Assembly (NCBI GenBank): GCA_026710545.1
Contig: JAPOQU010000096.1
Span: forward strand, 32,486-96,485
DNA: 64,000 nucleotides
DNA from: Gammaproteobacteria bacterium
GTDB lineage: Bacteria; Pseudomonadota; Gammaproteobacteria; Eutrophobiales; Eutrophobiaceae
Reading direction: 5' to 3'
Numbering within the stretch: position 1 is the first letter of the stretch; every line of letters begins with the position of its first letter. The notes beneath the pieces are model-generated. The model made no database searches. It saw only the letters and a list, made by a program, of their open reading frames with translations, and was not told the origin of the DNA. Position numbers and translations under genes: made by a program. Shown piece after piece: positions 8,841 to 19,609 of the stretch.

Positions 8841-9701
8841 TCAGGCTGCCAGTTCAAAGGACCTGCCGCGATCACTACGTCTGAGTTCCCGATGGTGAAT
8901 TTTCATCGGGTCCATTGTCCTGATAAATTCAATCATGTCCGGTGACGGCAGATCAACCATTGCGAGGTCTTCCCCCAGCGGGAAGGTAAATTCCGTATTT
9001 TCCCGGACCAGGTCTGCATCAGTATCCGGGTAGACGGCAGCCAGGCGTGCATGGCCGGAATCATCAAAATCGAAGACACCAAGGTCGGTGATAATACAAT
9101 CAGGACCGCCGCCCCGGTAAGGCATCTCGTCACGCGCCTGATCGTCGACGGTACGGTGACCGACGCTGGTGACAAAATCACAGGTATCCACCAAGCGATA
9201 ACGCCTGCGGCCTGCGTCATCAGCAGGCGCCCTGTGTGCGCCTGTCCATATCGTTATGTTTTCTACGTCGCAGGACAGGTTGCAGCCGCCGCCACCGCCC
9301 GGCAGTTTCAATTTCAACCTGTCATCGCCGCCCAGGCGGGTCACGTTCATATTGCCCCATTTGTCAATCTGCAAACCGGACAGGAACATCCGGCCCAGCC
9401 GCCCACTGGCGCCGATATCAAACAACTCCTCGATATCGAGGAAACATTCGGCTTCCTGACTCATAACCCAGTCATTTGAGGTCGGGGTCAGGAAAGGAGG
9501 ATTCGGGTTTACGCCGTAGGTGGCGCCGGCAATCAAAACCAGGTTGGGGGCATGGTTGCGCTTGGCCAGGTGCAAGGCCAGTTGAACCAGCGGGGAACCG
9601 AAACCGTGAAAGGCAAGAATGCCATCATCAACCGTCAGTGCGATCTGATAGATCAACAACTCGCCCAGGGTGCACGATGTCGGTCGGGTCTTGTCAAGCA
9701 T
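8841..9701 (-). CDS. CoA-transferase family I, beta subunit (catalytic Glu apparently missing)
   Basis: A 286-residue beta subunit of the GctB/IpdB type. Family features are the start TLGELLIYQIALTVDDG, HAPNLVLIAGATYGVN near residue 62, GRMFLSGLQIDKWGNMNVT and the glycine-rich LPGGGGGCNLSC. The ATG at 9701 overlaps the alpha-subunit stop by eight bases; the longer frame to 9812 would bury it in that gene. In true class I CoA-transferases the strand after NLVLI normally carries a catalytic Glu (E-x-G type). Here it reads AGATYG, so the acceptor Glu seems absent, as reported for IpdAB, which acts as a hydrolase. The pair may therefore not transfer CoA in the usual way. Similar pairs occur in ethene/vinyl chloride loci (recalled). 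Confidence 0.8.
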   Translation of the reverse strand: MLDKTRPTSCTLGELLIYQIALTVDDGILAFHGFGSPLVQLALHLAKRNHAPNLVLIAGATYGVNPNPPFLTPTSNDWVMSQEAECFLDIEELFDIGASGRLGRMFLSGLQIDKWGNMNVTRLGGDDRLKLKLPGGGGGCNLSCDVENITIWTGAHRAPADDAGRRRYRLVDTCDFVTSVGHRTVDDQARDEMPYRGGGPDCIITDLGVFDFDDSGHARLAAVYPDTDADLVRENTEFTFPLGEDLAMVDLPSPDMIEFIRTMDPMKIHHRELRRSDRGRSFELAA

Positions 9702-10614
9702 AGAGAGCCATCCATTGTTGTGCGCCGGTATTCCATGCGCGCAGTTTTTCCAATTTTTTATCACCGCCGATAGCTGCAATATAATCCTGGTTGGACACGT
9801 TGTCGAAGACATACGGTTTCAAATACCGCTCTGCAAAGGACGCGTGACCTTCTTGAGCTGCATCATAGTACAATGCGGTATGCTCCCGGTCATAGCCATA
9901 AAAAGGGTAGCAGGAGGTCGGGTGTGCGCCGTAGGCAGTTTCGCTTATTGCGGTCACGTAGAAATAAGGAATAGTGACGCCCTTCGTCGCCAACTCTTCA
10001 CGGGAAATAATTTTTTCCACCGTCGCAATCACCTTTTTCGCCGCCTTGGCAGACAGGATATCAGCAACCGGCGGACCTTCGATATGCAAATTCCCGTGTT
10101 TGTCGGCATATTGTGCATGGAGTATGGCGATATCGGGTTGTAATGCCGGCACCAGGACCAGTTCATCACCGGTGTAAGGACAAGTCATGGTTTTGTATTC
10201 AGGGTGCAAATTCATAAAGCTGCTGCCCTGGACCGAGCGGATGGGCATAAACGGTATGCCGGCTATTGCTGCCCGCAACTGTTGCACCAGGGTATAACAA
10301 CAACTGTCAGCCACCCGGACCTGCCCGGATTCACAGGCGCGCCGATAATTGGGCGCCATGCCGAAATCCTGTTCAAACCCCACGTAGGATTCACCACTGA
10401 CGGCGACCAGTCCCGCGCCGCATAACAGGTCGATATCGATACCGTGGGCGGAACCTGCCACCGTCAGGTTGCCGGTATCCTGGCGGATCAGTTCGCGCAG
10501 CGCAGCCATCGGCTCACGCCAGGACAAACCACCGCCTACCGCGACACAGTCATCACGCTTGACGTGACTGACCAGTTCCCTGAGACTGCATTCCTTGTTC
10601 TCGTAGGTATACAC
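9694..10614 (-). CDS. CoA-transferase family I, alpha subunit (GTG start)
   Basis: A 306-residue alpha subunit of the GctA/IpdA type. DDCVAVGGGLSWREPMAALREL near the N-terminus is the glycine-rich CoA-loop region, and PALQPDIAILHAQYADKHGN near residue 160 is the family's central motif. I place the start at GTG 10614 because a perfect AGGAGG lies five bases before it and just after the stop of the dehydrogenase gene; no ATG is available there. It forms a heterodimer with the overlapping beta gene. In this operon the likely substrate is a CoM-linked acid thioester from the ethene-type branch, which is inference. IpdA-like ring-opening hydrolase activity is the main alternative. Confidence 0.82.
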   Translation of the reverse strand: MYTYENKECSLRELVSHVKRDDCVAVGGGLSWREPMAALRELIRQDTGNLTVAGSAHGIDIDLLCGAGLVAVSGESYVGFEQDFGMAPNYRRACESGQVRVADSCCYTLVQQLRAAIAGIPFMPIRSVQGSSFMNLHPEYKTMTCPYTGDELVLVPALQPDIAILHAQYADKHGNLHIEGPPVADILSAKAAKKVIATVEKIISREELATKGVTIPYFYVTAISETAYGAHPTSCYPFYGYDREHTALYYDAAQEGHASFAERYLKPYVFDNVSNQDYIAAIGGDKKLEKLRAWNTGAQQWMALYA

Positions 10615-10625
10615 CACTACCTCCT

Positions 10626-11396
10626 CTATATAGCGGTCATGCCGCCATCTACTGCAAAATCGGAACCACAGCAAAAACTCGCTTCTTCAGAAGCCAGGAA
10701 TAATACTGCCCTGGCGATTTCCCCGGGTTCACCAAAGCGCCCTATCGGGTACTTGGACAGGCGTCGCCTCTGTGCCTCGTCCGACGTGTCGCTGCCAAGT
10801 AACTGGTGACCCATCGCCGTTGTTGCCACCGTACCCGGGCTCACACAATTTACCCGGATGCCTTCAGCCGAATATTGTGCCGCCATTTGTTTTGTCAGCC
10901 CTATCACGGCAGCTTTCGCGCTGCAATATGCCGCCATATTGTTGATCCCCGCACGACCCGCTACAGAACCAAAGTTGACGATGGCGCCGCCGCCATGTTT
11001 CCGCATAACCGGCAGGACGGCGCGCGAGCAAAAATAGGTCGCGGTGACATTGACATCCATGATACGCCGCCATATTGCCGTATCGGTTGTCTCAACGGAA
11101 CCAAAATCAGCGATTCCTGCATTGTTGACAAGAATATCAACTTTTCCGGAGAAGTTTTCCACCGCGCCGGCAAAAACATGTCCGACTGCAGCCTCATCCG
11201 TCACATCAAGTTGAAATGCGACTGCGTCTATACCTTCATTCCTTAGTTGATCCGCAGCGGAGTCTGCAGCTTCTTCGTTTATATCCATGATACATACACG
11301 GGCGCCTTCCTGCCCGAACATTCTTGCAGTCTCAAAGCCTATACCGCCCGCCGCTCCTGTGATGATTACACACTTGTTACCAAATCTGTCAGCCAT
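10626..11396 (-). CDS. xecE: 2-(S)-hydroxypropyl-CoM dehydrogenase (SDR)
   Basis: A 256-residue classical short-chain dehydrogenase. The nucleotide motif is TGAAGGIGFETA (residues 13-24), with NNAGI at 91-95 and the catalytic triad Ser144, Tyr157, Lys161. Near the C-terminus, RRRLSKYPIGR places Arg212 and Lys215 where the S-specific enzyme of Xanthobacter uses Arg211 and Lys214 to hold the CoM sulfonate. The surrounding MGHQLLGSDTS and the ending DGGMTAI also match my memory of that enzyme closely. It oxidises S-hydroxyalkyl-CoM to 2-ketoalkyl-CoM with NAD+. Its stop lies just before the AGGAGG of the CoA-transferase alpha gene. The partner R-specific enzyme is at 18812. Confidence 0.88.
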   Translation of the reverse strand: MADRFGNKCVIITGAAGGIGFETARMFGQEGARVCIMDINEEAADSAADQLRNEGIDAVAFQLDVTDEAAVGHVFAGAVENFSGKVDILVNNAGIADFGSVETTDTAIWRRIMDVNVTATYFCSRAVLPVMRKHGGGAIVNFGSVAGRAGINNMAAYCSAKAAVIGLTKQMAAQYSAEGIRVNCVSPGTVATTAMGHQLLGSDTSDEAQRRRLSKYPIGRFGEPGEIARAVLFLASEEASFCCGSDFAVDGGMTAI

Positions 11397-11546
11397 TTCT
11401 ATTCTCCCGTTGTGTTATTGATAACATTGACGTTCCCCGGGGCTCGAGGATTGGCTGATCCGAAGCGCCCGCCGGCACCGCCGCCCATCAATCGCGGCGG
11501 ACTTCCACTCGTCGTCTCTGTAGATGTCGGCAATCGCCCGGGTGGG

Positions 11547-11741
11547 CTATTGACAACAAGGGCATCCTGCTCCGTGTTCTGCCTCCAGGGGGTGTTCCTC
11601 TCGCTGCTCAGGATTAGTTCTTGTTGCTTTATTTCCCCCGCAAACTGAACACACCCACTCTGCAGGTTCGCGTGTGCCGGCTAAAACAAGGCCTTTGAAT
11701 ACACGTTTACAATCAGGACAATGCAGGGTATATACGGGCAT
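11547..11741 (-). CDS. FmdB-like zinc-ribbon protein
   Basis: A 64-residue protein with two CxxC knuckles, CPDCKRVF at residues 8-15 and CSVCGG at 31-36, and a Cys-rich tail GCPCCQ. The layout MPVYTLHCPDC matches the N-terminus of FmdB-type zinc ribbons, small proteins often found beside amide, sulfur or one-carbon genes. It lies between the CoM transferase gene and the S-dehydrogenase gene on the same strand, 85 bases after the former's stop. The 150 bases downstream hold no further clear gene, though a frame there stays open to the next RBS. A role in metal supply to the zinc-dependent CoM transferase, or in regulation, is speculation. Confidence 0.7.
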   Translation of the reverse strand: MPVYTLHCPDCKRVFKGLVLAGTREPAEWVCSVCGGNKATRTNPEQREEHPLEAEHGAGCPCCQ

Positions 11742-11826
11742 AAGTTTTCACAGGCGGATAAGGTAAAACATCACCGCGGAAACCTGTCGCAGGTTCCCGC
11801 GGTATGTTTACTACGTACAGATACCG

Positions 11827-12939
11827 TTATGCCTTGCCCAGTTCTGCGCGAACAATCTTGGCGCCTTCCACCATGGCATACAATTTTTCCTGCGCAATAT
11901 ATCGCTGCAATAAAATGATGCCGCAGTCAGTCGTCACACCCAATTGTTCAGCAGGGACTACAGTAAGCAATTGCCGGATCTTGGCAGCCACATCCTCAGC
12001 CGTTTCCGTTATGGTGCTCTTGACGTCAATTACACCTGCCCAGAACTTCATATTTTCCGGTATGGGATGTTCCTTCAGAATATCCAGACCCGAATTTTCA
12101 AACGGCAGACGACCGATGCCTTCAATATTAAATACATCGATGTTTGCCTGGTACGATTGCGGGACCACTGATGAAGTCGGGTTCGGTGCATCAGCGTCCT
12201 CTGCGCGCTTCGTCAAATCATAGACATCACCCGCATCGGCAGTATCATCAGGATAATAGGCCGGGGTGCCGCCCCAGTTGCCCCAACAGATATGGCAGAC
12301 GATTTTTGCATTTTTGACGCCTTCCACGGCCCTGTTGAAAGCCTCGATAGCCCAGTCCTCGTAGAAATAAGGCCAGGTGAATTCATCCAGTTGAATATAA
12401 TCGGCCCCCAGGTCATCGACGGCAAGGATATCTTCGTTAATGGCCTTGGCAACGTCCATAGCGCGATCACGGCTGTTGGAGTAGTACAGATCGTTAGTGC
12501 ACTGGGCTAATACCTGTATGCCCGTGTACTGGATCTTGATGGGTTTATCCGTGACCTCACGCAACGCTCTTGCCTGCTCCACCATCATCTGCCCGCGGCG
12601 TTTTATTTCCTGCGTGACCGTGCCGGCATGCAACCGGCTGTAGATCGGGAACCCGAGGTAACCACCGGACAGGTCATAACCCATGCGCCTTAAATAATGA
12701 TACACGGCAACGTCGGCATAATTATCACCTTGCAAACGGCCGTCGGCTATAATATCCAGGCCCGCGTGGTTCTGATCATGGGCAATTGCTGCCATTGCAT
12801 CTTCCAGGGCTTCCCGGGACATCGCATCGGGCGGGTTCTGATCACCGGTAAAGTACCTGGCGTAATCTGCGTCCCACCAGCGAGGGTTGGGATAATTGCC
12901 GACCATGCTTGTTGGAATTAACACACCACTCTCTGCCAT
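11827..12939 (-). CDS. xecA: Epoxyalkane:coenzyme M transferase (EaCoMT)
   Basis: A 370-residue MetE-like zinc thiol transferase. It begins MAESGVLIPTSMVGNYPNPR, typical of cobalamin-independent methionine synthase relatives, but is only half MetE length, as for XecA/EtnE. Zinc ligands are visible as His216-x-Cys218 (CHICWGNWGG) and Cys339 (TTDCG). It adds CoM thiolate to an epoxide such as epoxypropane or epoxyethane to give hydroxyalkyl-CoM. A strong AGGAGG lies before the ATG. The 219-base gap upstream contains two ATCCATA-type repeats 20 bases apart, so it may have its own promoter. The gene directly follows the monooxygenase genes, as in actinobacterial ethene operons, where etnE is adjacent to etnABCD. 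Confidence 0.92.
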   Translation of the reverse strand: MAESGVLIPTSMVGNYPNPRWWDADYARYFTGDQNPPDAMSREALEDAMAAIAHDQNHAGLDIIADGRLQGDNYADVAVYHYLRRMGYDLSGGYLGFPIYSRLHAGTVTQEIKRRGQMMVEQARALREVTDKPIKIQYTGIQVLAQCTNDLYYSNSRDRAMDVAKAINEDILAVDDLGADYIQLDEFTWPYFYEDWAIEAFNRAVEGVKNAKIVCHICWGNWGGTPAYYPDDTADAGDVYDLTKRAEDADAPNPTSSVVPQSYQANIDVFNIEGIGRLPFENSGLDILKEHPIPENMKFWAGVIDVKSTITETAEDVAAKIRQLLTVVPAEQLGVTTDCGIILLQRYIAQEKLYAMVEGAKIVRAELGKA

Positions 12940-13085
12940 TTTAAACCTCCTCCCCAGTCGGGAAATTATTGGCCCCGTTGTCTGTCAGGCCGCGTTATTG
13001 TTTCCGTGAATGATGGGCGAACACTCTTGTCCATTCGGGAAACATTTTCTAAACTCATATTTAATCTTATCCAAGCGCTGTTTAT

Positions 13086-13115
13086 TTGTCCATAACTATT
13101 CACTATTATCCATAC
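13086..13115. promoter_or_regulatory. Putative operator: two ATCCATA-type repeats 20 bp apart upstream of EaCoMT
   Basis: TTGTCCATAACTA (13086-13098) and TTATCCATAC (13106-13115) repeat the core TCCATA with starts 20 bases apart, two helical turns. The AT-rich gap 12940-13158 separates the monooxygenase reductase gene from the CoM transferase gene and holds no ORF I can support. The same core occurs upstream of three other units of the island. Regulator and function are inferred. Confidence 0.4.
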
Positions 13116-13158
13116 TTCGCACTCCGGCGTCTACTAATATACATTTCCCGGGCCAAAC

Positions 13159-14178
13159 TCAATCAGATGTGGCCGGATAAAATGCATCGAAATAAACATT
13201 CCGCGGCCTGACTCCCCGTTCCAAAAGCAAGGATGTCGCCGCATCTATCATGGGGGGTGGCCCACACAGATAGGCGTCGCAATTCCTGTATGATTCCCTG
13301 TGTCGGGCCAGCGCTTCCGTTACCAGTCCCGTTTCCCCGCGCCAGTCACCCGGCCAGCTATCGGATAACACCGGGATAAATTCCAGCACCGGCATGGTTT
13401 GAACCACGGCTTCTATCTCCTTGATATAGTAAAGATCATCATTTGTTCTAGCGCCAAAAAAGAATTGGACGGGCCGTTCATTTCCTTTTTCCGCTAATCG
13501 GTTCAGCATGGATAATAACGGAGCCAGACCGGACCCGCCGGCAACCATGATGATGTTTCTGTGTGAGAGTCTGATTCTCAGTTCCCCATAAGGACCATGG
13601 ACCTGTAATCTGTCGCCTGTATTTAACCGGTCCTCCAACAGTTTGGAAAATCTTCCTTCCGGAAAGATCTTGACGATGAATTCCAGAAAGTTTTTTTCTT
13701 CAGGGGAGTTTGCCATTGAATAGGGCCGCCAATGCTGAGTGCCCGGAACCTGTATATTGGCAAATTGACCTGCGGTAAATTTCATCTCATCCTCATCGAC
13801 AATACGCAACCGCAGCCTGCGAATATCCTTTGTCAGAGGTTCATTGATTTCTATCCTGGTTTCATATTCCCTGGACTGGTCTCCGGCAAGAAACTCTTCT
13901 TGCGAAATACCCATACTACCGATATCAATTGTACAGTCGTCTGTCGGAGTCGACACGCAAGGGAGAAACCAGTCATCTTCTCTTTCTGCAGGGCTTAAAC
14001 AAAACGTGGAGGGAGGTTCGTCAATATCTCCGTCAAGCAGACGCGATTTGCAGGTGCCGCAGCCACCGTGTTTGCAACCATAGCGTATAAACAATCCCTG
14101 TCTCAGCGCAGCCTTTAATAAGGTTTCCCCATCCTCACACTCAAATTCATGGTGGAAAGGCTCGACCGTTATTTTCAT
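13159..14178 (-). CDS. etnD: Alkene monooxygenase NAD(P)H reductase component
   Basis: A 339-residue reductase that passes electrons from NAD(P)H to the hydroxylase. The N-terminal plant-type [2Fe-2S] ferredoxin has Cys35, Cys40, Cys43 and Cys74 (YGCKHGGCGTCKS). The FAD domain follows with RPYSMANS near residue 153, then the NAD(P) domain with MVAGGSGLAPLLSML near 215 and the C-terminal YLCGPPPMIDAA. The domain order matches reductases of soluble di-iron monooxygenases such as EtnD, AmoD, PrmB and DmpP. It lies six bases after the alpha-subunit stop, so the four components form one operon. Phenol- or propane-type partners are alternatives by sequence alone. Confidence 0.88.
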   Translation of the reverse strand: MKITVEPFHHEFECEDGETLLKAALRQGLFIRYGCKHGGCGTCKSRLLDGDIDEPPSTFCLSPAEREDDWFLPCVSTPTDDCTIDIGSMGISQEEFLAGDQSREYETRIEINEPLTKDIRRLRLRIVDEDEMKFTAGQFANIQVPGTQHWRPYSMANSPEEKNFLEFIVKIFPEGRFSKLLEDRLNTGDRLQVHGPYGELRIRLSHRNIIMVAGGSGLAPLLSMLNRLAEKGNERPVQFFFGARTNDDLYYIKEIEAVVQTMPVLEFIPVLSDSWPGDWRGETGLVTEALARHRESYRNCDAYLCGPPPMIDAATSLLLERGVRPRNVYFDAFYPATSD

Positions 14179-14184
14179 CTGTAG

Positions 14185-15699
14185 TCAGAGGCAGACTCCA
14201 TGAAGCGGGTCCTTGACCTCGTATTTGAGCGCGCGAATGTCGTCAATAGTCCACATCTTCTGATCAGGAGATACCGTAGGTTGGCCTATCAGGGTTTTAC
14301 CATCAGGACGGATATAGCCGAGATCTGAAATGACATCAGCCAGGTCCCAGCCGTGATACTTGTGCCAGAACTGCTTGCGCCGGGTATAGGCCTTCGGCCA
14401 TTTTCTCAATACCCATTCACATCCTTCACTGCAGGTCGGATACTGTGATCCATTGACTTCAACCAGGCGGAATTCATTGATATCCAGTCTTGGCAGCGCA
14501 CAGGGCAACTGGCAAACCTGGCAAATCGGCGGCAGACTTTCCAACTCCTGCAATATGATGTGCCCACCTGCCGGATCCGCCAATTGTTTATACCCATCCC
14601 AGTATGCGCCGTAGTGATTATGCCAACCCGGATAATTTTTCTCGAACCATTCGTAGTCTTTTTCATTCATGGCATCGGAACGCCAGAAATTCAGCGGCCA
14701 GATAGCCGAAAATACCTGGCCGACCGTATGGGTCATCCAGTCAAGATCTTCCACGGCCTTTCCCAGAAATCTCGGCACTTCGACGCCGAATTCACCCAGG
14801 CCTTCCAGGTAACCCCCGACAAAATCATCGACAATCCATTCCTGCCATTGGTCCCTGTAAGCCCATGCACGATTTACGGAACCGTATTCAGACTGCCATC
14901 CGACCAGGGCATCCAGTCCCTTGTGCGCATGCCAGAAATGGCGTTCAAGGGCGTCGTTAACCAACGGCACATTCTCCTCATTGCGCAGGACCGATATCAA
15001 CGAGCCGTATCCGTTCGCCATATGCCGCGCTTCATCGGATTGAATTGAAAGAAATGTTGTCGCCAGGGCATGATCGCCATTCAGGACTGCCGACTGTGGC
15101 GCAGCGACCAGGAGGATATTGGTATAAGCAGTTTCAATTACAATATTCAGGTCAATAATACAGTCTATGGGATCACCGGTATTGAAATGCTGGAATTCAC
15201 CTATTGCGACAAGCCCGCCGGGATGCTGGAACAGGGCTTTTTGTCCAAGATCCCACCCGGCCGGGTCAGGAACATTCTTCACATAATAGTTACGTAAGGC
15301 CATTTCCAGCTGGGTATGACGAATTTCATCCAGCATCTGCGCATGATAGCCTTGCCTGAGTTCCTGGTTCTGAACGGATGAAATAATGCCGCCGCAGGCT
15401 GCAACTGCCACATATTCAGCATTGCCCAGGTCCAACAGTGTCAATTTCAAACACTCGTTAAACCTTGGTTCCATTTTTTCCGCTATTCCCATCCTCAGCG
15501 CGCCATCGATAAATCCATGGGTGCGATCATCCTTTTCGGCTTCCATCTTCATGTAATCCCTCACCAGCATACGAAAAGGGTCCTTGCCTTTCGTCGGGAT
15601 ATTATATTTAGTGTCAAATTTCGGCTTTTTTTCCGTAAACGAAAAATCCCAATCGTAATCTTTTGCCTTTTCATGTACTTCTACGAGATTAGCTGTCAT
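14185..15699 (-). CDS. etnC: Soluble di-iron alkene monooxygenase, hydroxylase alpha subunit
   Basis: A 504-residue catalytic subunit. All six carboxylate-bridged di-iron ligands are visible: Glu95, Glu125 and His128 (LDEIRH), Glu189, and Glu223 and His226 (SDEARH). The length and four-gene order fit group 4 soluble di-iron monooxygenases (AmoC of Rhodococcus, EtnC of Mycobacterium), which epoxidise ethene, propene and vinyl chloride. The C-terminal half has two CxxC pairs (CQVCQLPC) followed by CSEGCEW, as in toluene-type alpha subunits. GGGGGAGA lies before the ATG. Substrate range cannot be read from the sequence; the CoM genes alongside argue strongly for alkene epoxidation. Confidence 0.9.
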   Translation of the reverse strand: MTANLVEVHEKAKDYDWDFSFTEKKPKFDTKYNIPTKGKDPFRMLVRDYMKMEAEKDDRTHGFIDGALRMGIAEKMEPRFNECLKLTLLDLGNAEYVAVAACGGIISSVQNQELRQGYHAQMLDEIRHTQLEMALRNYYVKNVPDPAGWDLGQKALFQHPGGLVAIGEFQHFNTGDPIDCIIDLNIVIETAYTNILLVAAPQSAVLNGDHALATTFLSIQSDEARHMANGYGSLISVLRNEENVPLVNDALERHFWHAHKGLDALVGWQSEYGSVNRAWAYRDQWQEWIVDDFVGGYLEGLGEFGVEVPRFLGKAVEDLDWMTHTVGQVFSAIWPLNFWRSDAMNEKDYEWFEKNYPGWHNHYGAYWDGYKQLADPAGGHIILQELESLPPICQVCQLPCALPRLDINEFRLVEVNGSQYPTCSEGCEWVLRKWPKAYTRRKQFWHKYHGWDLADVISDLGYIRPDGKTLIGQPTVSPDQKMWTIDDIRALKYEVKDPLHGVCL

Positions 15700-15712
15700 G
15701 ACATCTCCCCCA

Positions 15713-16012
15713 TCAGTCGTTGAAGCGTTCGGGCTTTATCTCCGAGAAGATTTCAACCTTTCCATCAGAAACAACAATTCGGCCGTAGTAGGAACTCATA
15801 TTTACCAGAAAAATATCCGTATCAAGGTCACGGCCCAGGAAATCTGATATCCCTTCCATATCAAATTCAAGTTTATTATCACGTTCAACTTTGTAATAAC
15901 AGTCACGATCACTCACGCGGGCATCACTTGCACTTTCTTCCAGGTATTCCAGGGTCGCCCGTGTTTCATCACTTTTCATCAATGAGATACCGACACTATT
16001 ATTTGAAATCAT
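15713..16012 (-). CDS. etnB: Monooxygenase coupling (effector) protein
   Basis: A 99-residue MmoB/DmpM-family protein that binds the hydroxylase and couples electron use to oxygenation. The start MISNNSVGISLMKSDETRAT, the SRE-like core SDARVSDRDCYYKVERDN and the tail FLVNMSSYYGRIVVSDG fit the family's length and fold. A longer frame upstream (to 16288) lies inside the beta-subunit gene and is rejected. AGGAG stands eight bases before the chosen ATG at 16012. The gene sits between the beta and alpha genes, the order of group 4 monooxygenases. Confidence 0.85.
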   Translation of the reverse strand: MISNNSVGISLMKSDETRATLEYLEESASDARVSDRDCYYKVERDNKLEFDMEGISDFLGRDLDTDIFLVNMSSYYGRIVVSDGKVEIFSEIKPERFND

Positions 16013-16028
16013 AATTATATCTCCTCGT

Positions 16029-17042
16029 TTAAAGTCCAAGCTCTTGTACCAGCGATGATTGCATGTTTTTAACCCGGGTAAATCCCTGTTCAAAAGGGTC
16101 GGCATCAATTCCATCAATCTCGAAAACCGTTTGCAATGACTGTGCTGCTTTTTCGCACAGCGGCGTCCATTTTGCCAGCCAGCTTCCAATAATCTTTTTA
16201 TTGTCAGTTCCATGTTCTGAGTCAGCCAAAACCATATTGACAATTGCCTGAACAAGTTGCAGGTGATATTTAGAGTCACGCCGCGCATTCGCCAGAATCA
16301 TAGGCGTGACTGCATCCCCATTTATGGGCGCATTCTTGGTCATGAATTCGGTTTTGAATAAATTTCCGACCAGCGGCTCAAACACCAGCCCCAAAACAAC
16401 GACTATCTCTGCCCAATCATCGGAATCGATAAGGCGCTCGGTTATTTCACGAGTTGGAACAAGCGCGGGAGAATCCATCCAGGCTGACCTGGCTTGTTCA
16501 TCGGAATAGCCGGGTAACGCTTCCTTTAAATCAAAAATCAGATGCACTATATCCTGTTGATGGCGTACTTTATCTGTAGCCTGAAACCCCAGCGAAAACG
16601 TGAGTGTTGCATCCAGTACCTGCCGTACTGCATAGCATATTGCCAAAAATTGGCCATACTCCACAAAAGGCCATGCTGCATAATACTTACCCAGAATTTC
16701 ATCCCGCCAGACCGGATTGATGCGGTCGGCAACACCATCCTGCAACGCCTGTTTTGTCATGCCGTCCAGTGCCTGCTCTTCATGGTTGTTTCGAGAGACA
16801 TAAGGCCTTTGCCATACTTTCATGGGATCACGAAATTCATCCCAGGCAGTACATTTTATTTCCGAGGCAGCTTCTGTGAAAGGCTCTTGACCATCATCAA
16901 AACAAAGCGGCCAATCAACATCCAGCCATTGATGAGGGCCTGACTGTTGTCCTAATGTGTAGGATTCGTAATCAGTGGGTCTACGTCTTTCCGGTTTAAA
17001 CCAGGTGAAATGCCGGTTTCCCGACAAATTTGCAGTAGTCAT
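16029..17042 (-). CDS. etnA: Soluble di-iron alkene monooxygenase, hydroxylase beta subunit
   Basis: A 337-residue beta subunit without the di-iron ligands. Features of the family are RHFTWFKPERRRPTDYE at residues 10-26, PYVSRNNHEEQALDGMTKQ, and WPFVEYGQFLAICYAVRQV near 124. It pairs with the alpha subunit to form the hydroxylase. It is the first gene of the leftward monooxygenase operon; the 198-base gap upstream (17043-17240) is shared with the divergent ketopropyl-CoM carboxylase gene. Beta first, alpha third is the order of AmoABCD and EtnABCD, and differs from toluene monooxygenases, which start with alpha. Confidence 0.88.
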   Translation of the reverse strand: MTTANLSGNRHFTWFKPERRRPTDYESYTLGQQSGPHQWLDVDWPLCFDDGQEPFTEAASEIKCTAWDEFRDPMKVWQRPYVSRNNHEEQALDGMTKQALQDGVADRINPVWRDEILGKYYAAWPFVEYGQFLAICYAVRQVLDATLTFSLGFQATDKVRHQQDIVHLIFDLKEALPGYSDEQARSAWMDSPALVPTREITERLIDSDDWAEIVVVLGLVFEPLVGNLFKTEFMTKNAPINGDAVTPMILANARRDSKYHLQLVQAIVNMVLADSEHGTDNKKIIGSWLAKWTPLCEKAAQSLQTVFEIDGIDADPFEQGFTRVKNMQSSLVQELGL

Positions 17043-17166
17043 TAATTCAATCCCCCTCCTCTATACCACTTTGATGATCCCTGGTTATTATTCTACCCGG
17101 GCTACAAACCCATTTTGAAGTCGACTATCCTAATGTCTTACTGCTTATATGATAGTATAAATAATT

Positions 17167-17194
17167 ATTCATAACTATAATTAATTATCCAAAC
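17167..17194. promoter_or_regulatory. Putative operator in the divergent monooxygenase/carboxylase promoter region
   Basis: ATTCATAACTA (17167-17177) and TTATCCAAAC (17185-17194) are degenerate copies of the island's TCCATA motif. Their core starts (17167 and 17187) are again 20 bases apart, as upstream of EaCoMT. The gap 17043-17240 is strongly AT-rich and lies between two divergent units, so one site could control both. Assigning it to the MEDS regulator is inference. Confidence 0.4.
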
Positions 17195-17219
17195 CAGACA
17201 AATTCGCGCCATTGATTGA

Positions 17220-19564
<2,345 letters not shown>

Positions 19565-19609
19565 ATTGTTCGCCTGCGCGAACAGGGACAGGTAAGTAAT
19601 ACGATAATT

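Noticed and set aside
9702..9812. Longer start for the CoA-transferase beta subunit
   Set aside because: The extra residues overlap the alpha-subunit gene and do not resemble the family; ATG 9701 with an eight-base overlap is better.
16013..16288. Longer N-terminal extension of the coupling protein
   Set aside because: It would lie inside the beta-subunit gene in another frame; AGGAG and the family length support the start at 16012.
13159..17042. Isoprene monooxygenase locus
   Set aside because: No glutathione S-transferase, IsoH-like dehydrogenase or six-component order; CoM genes are present instead.
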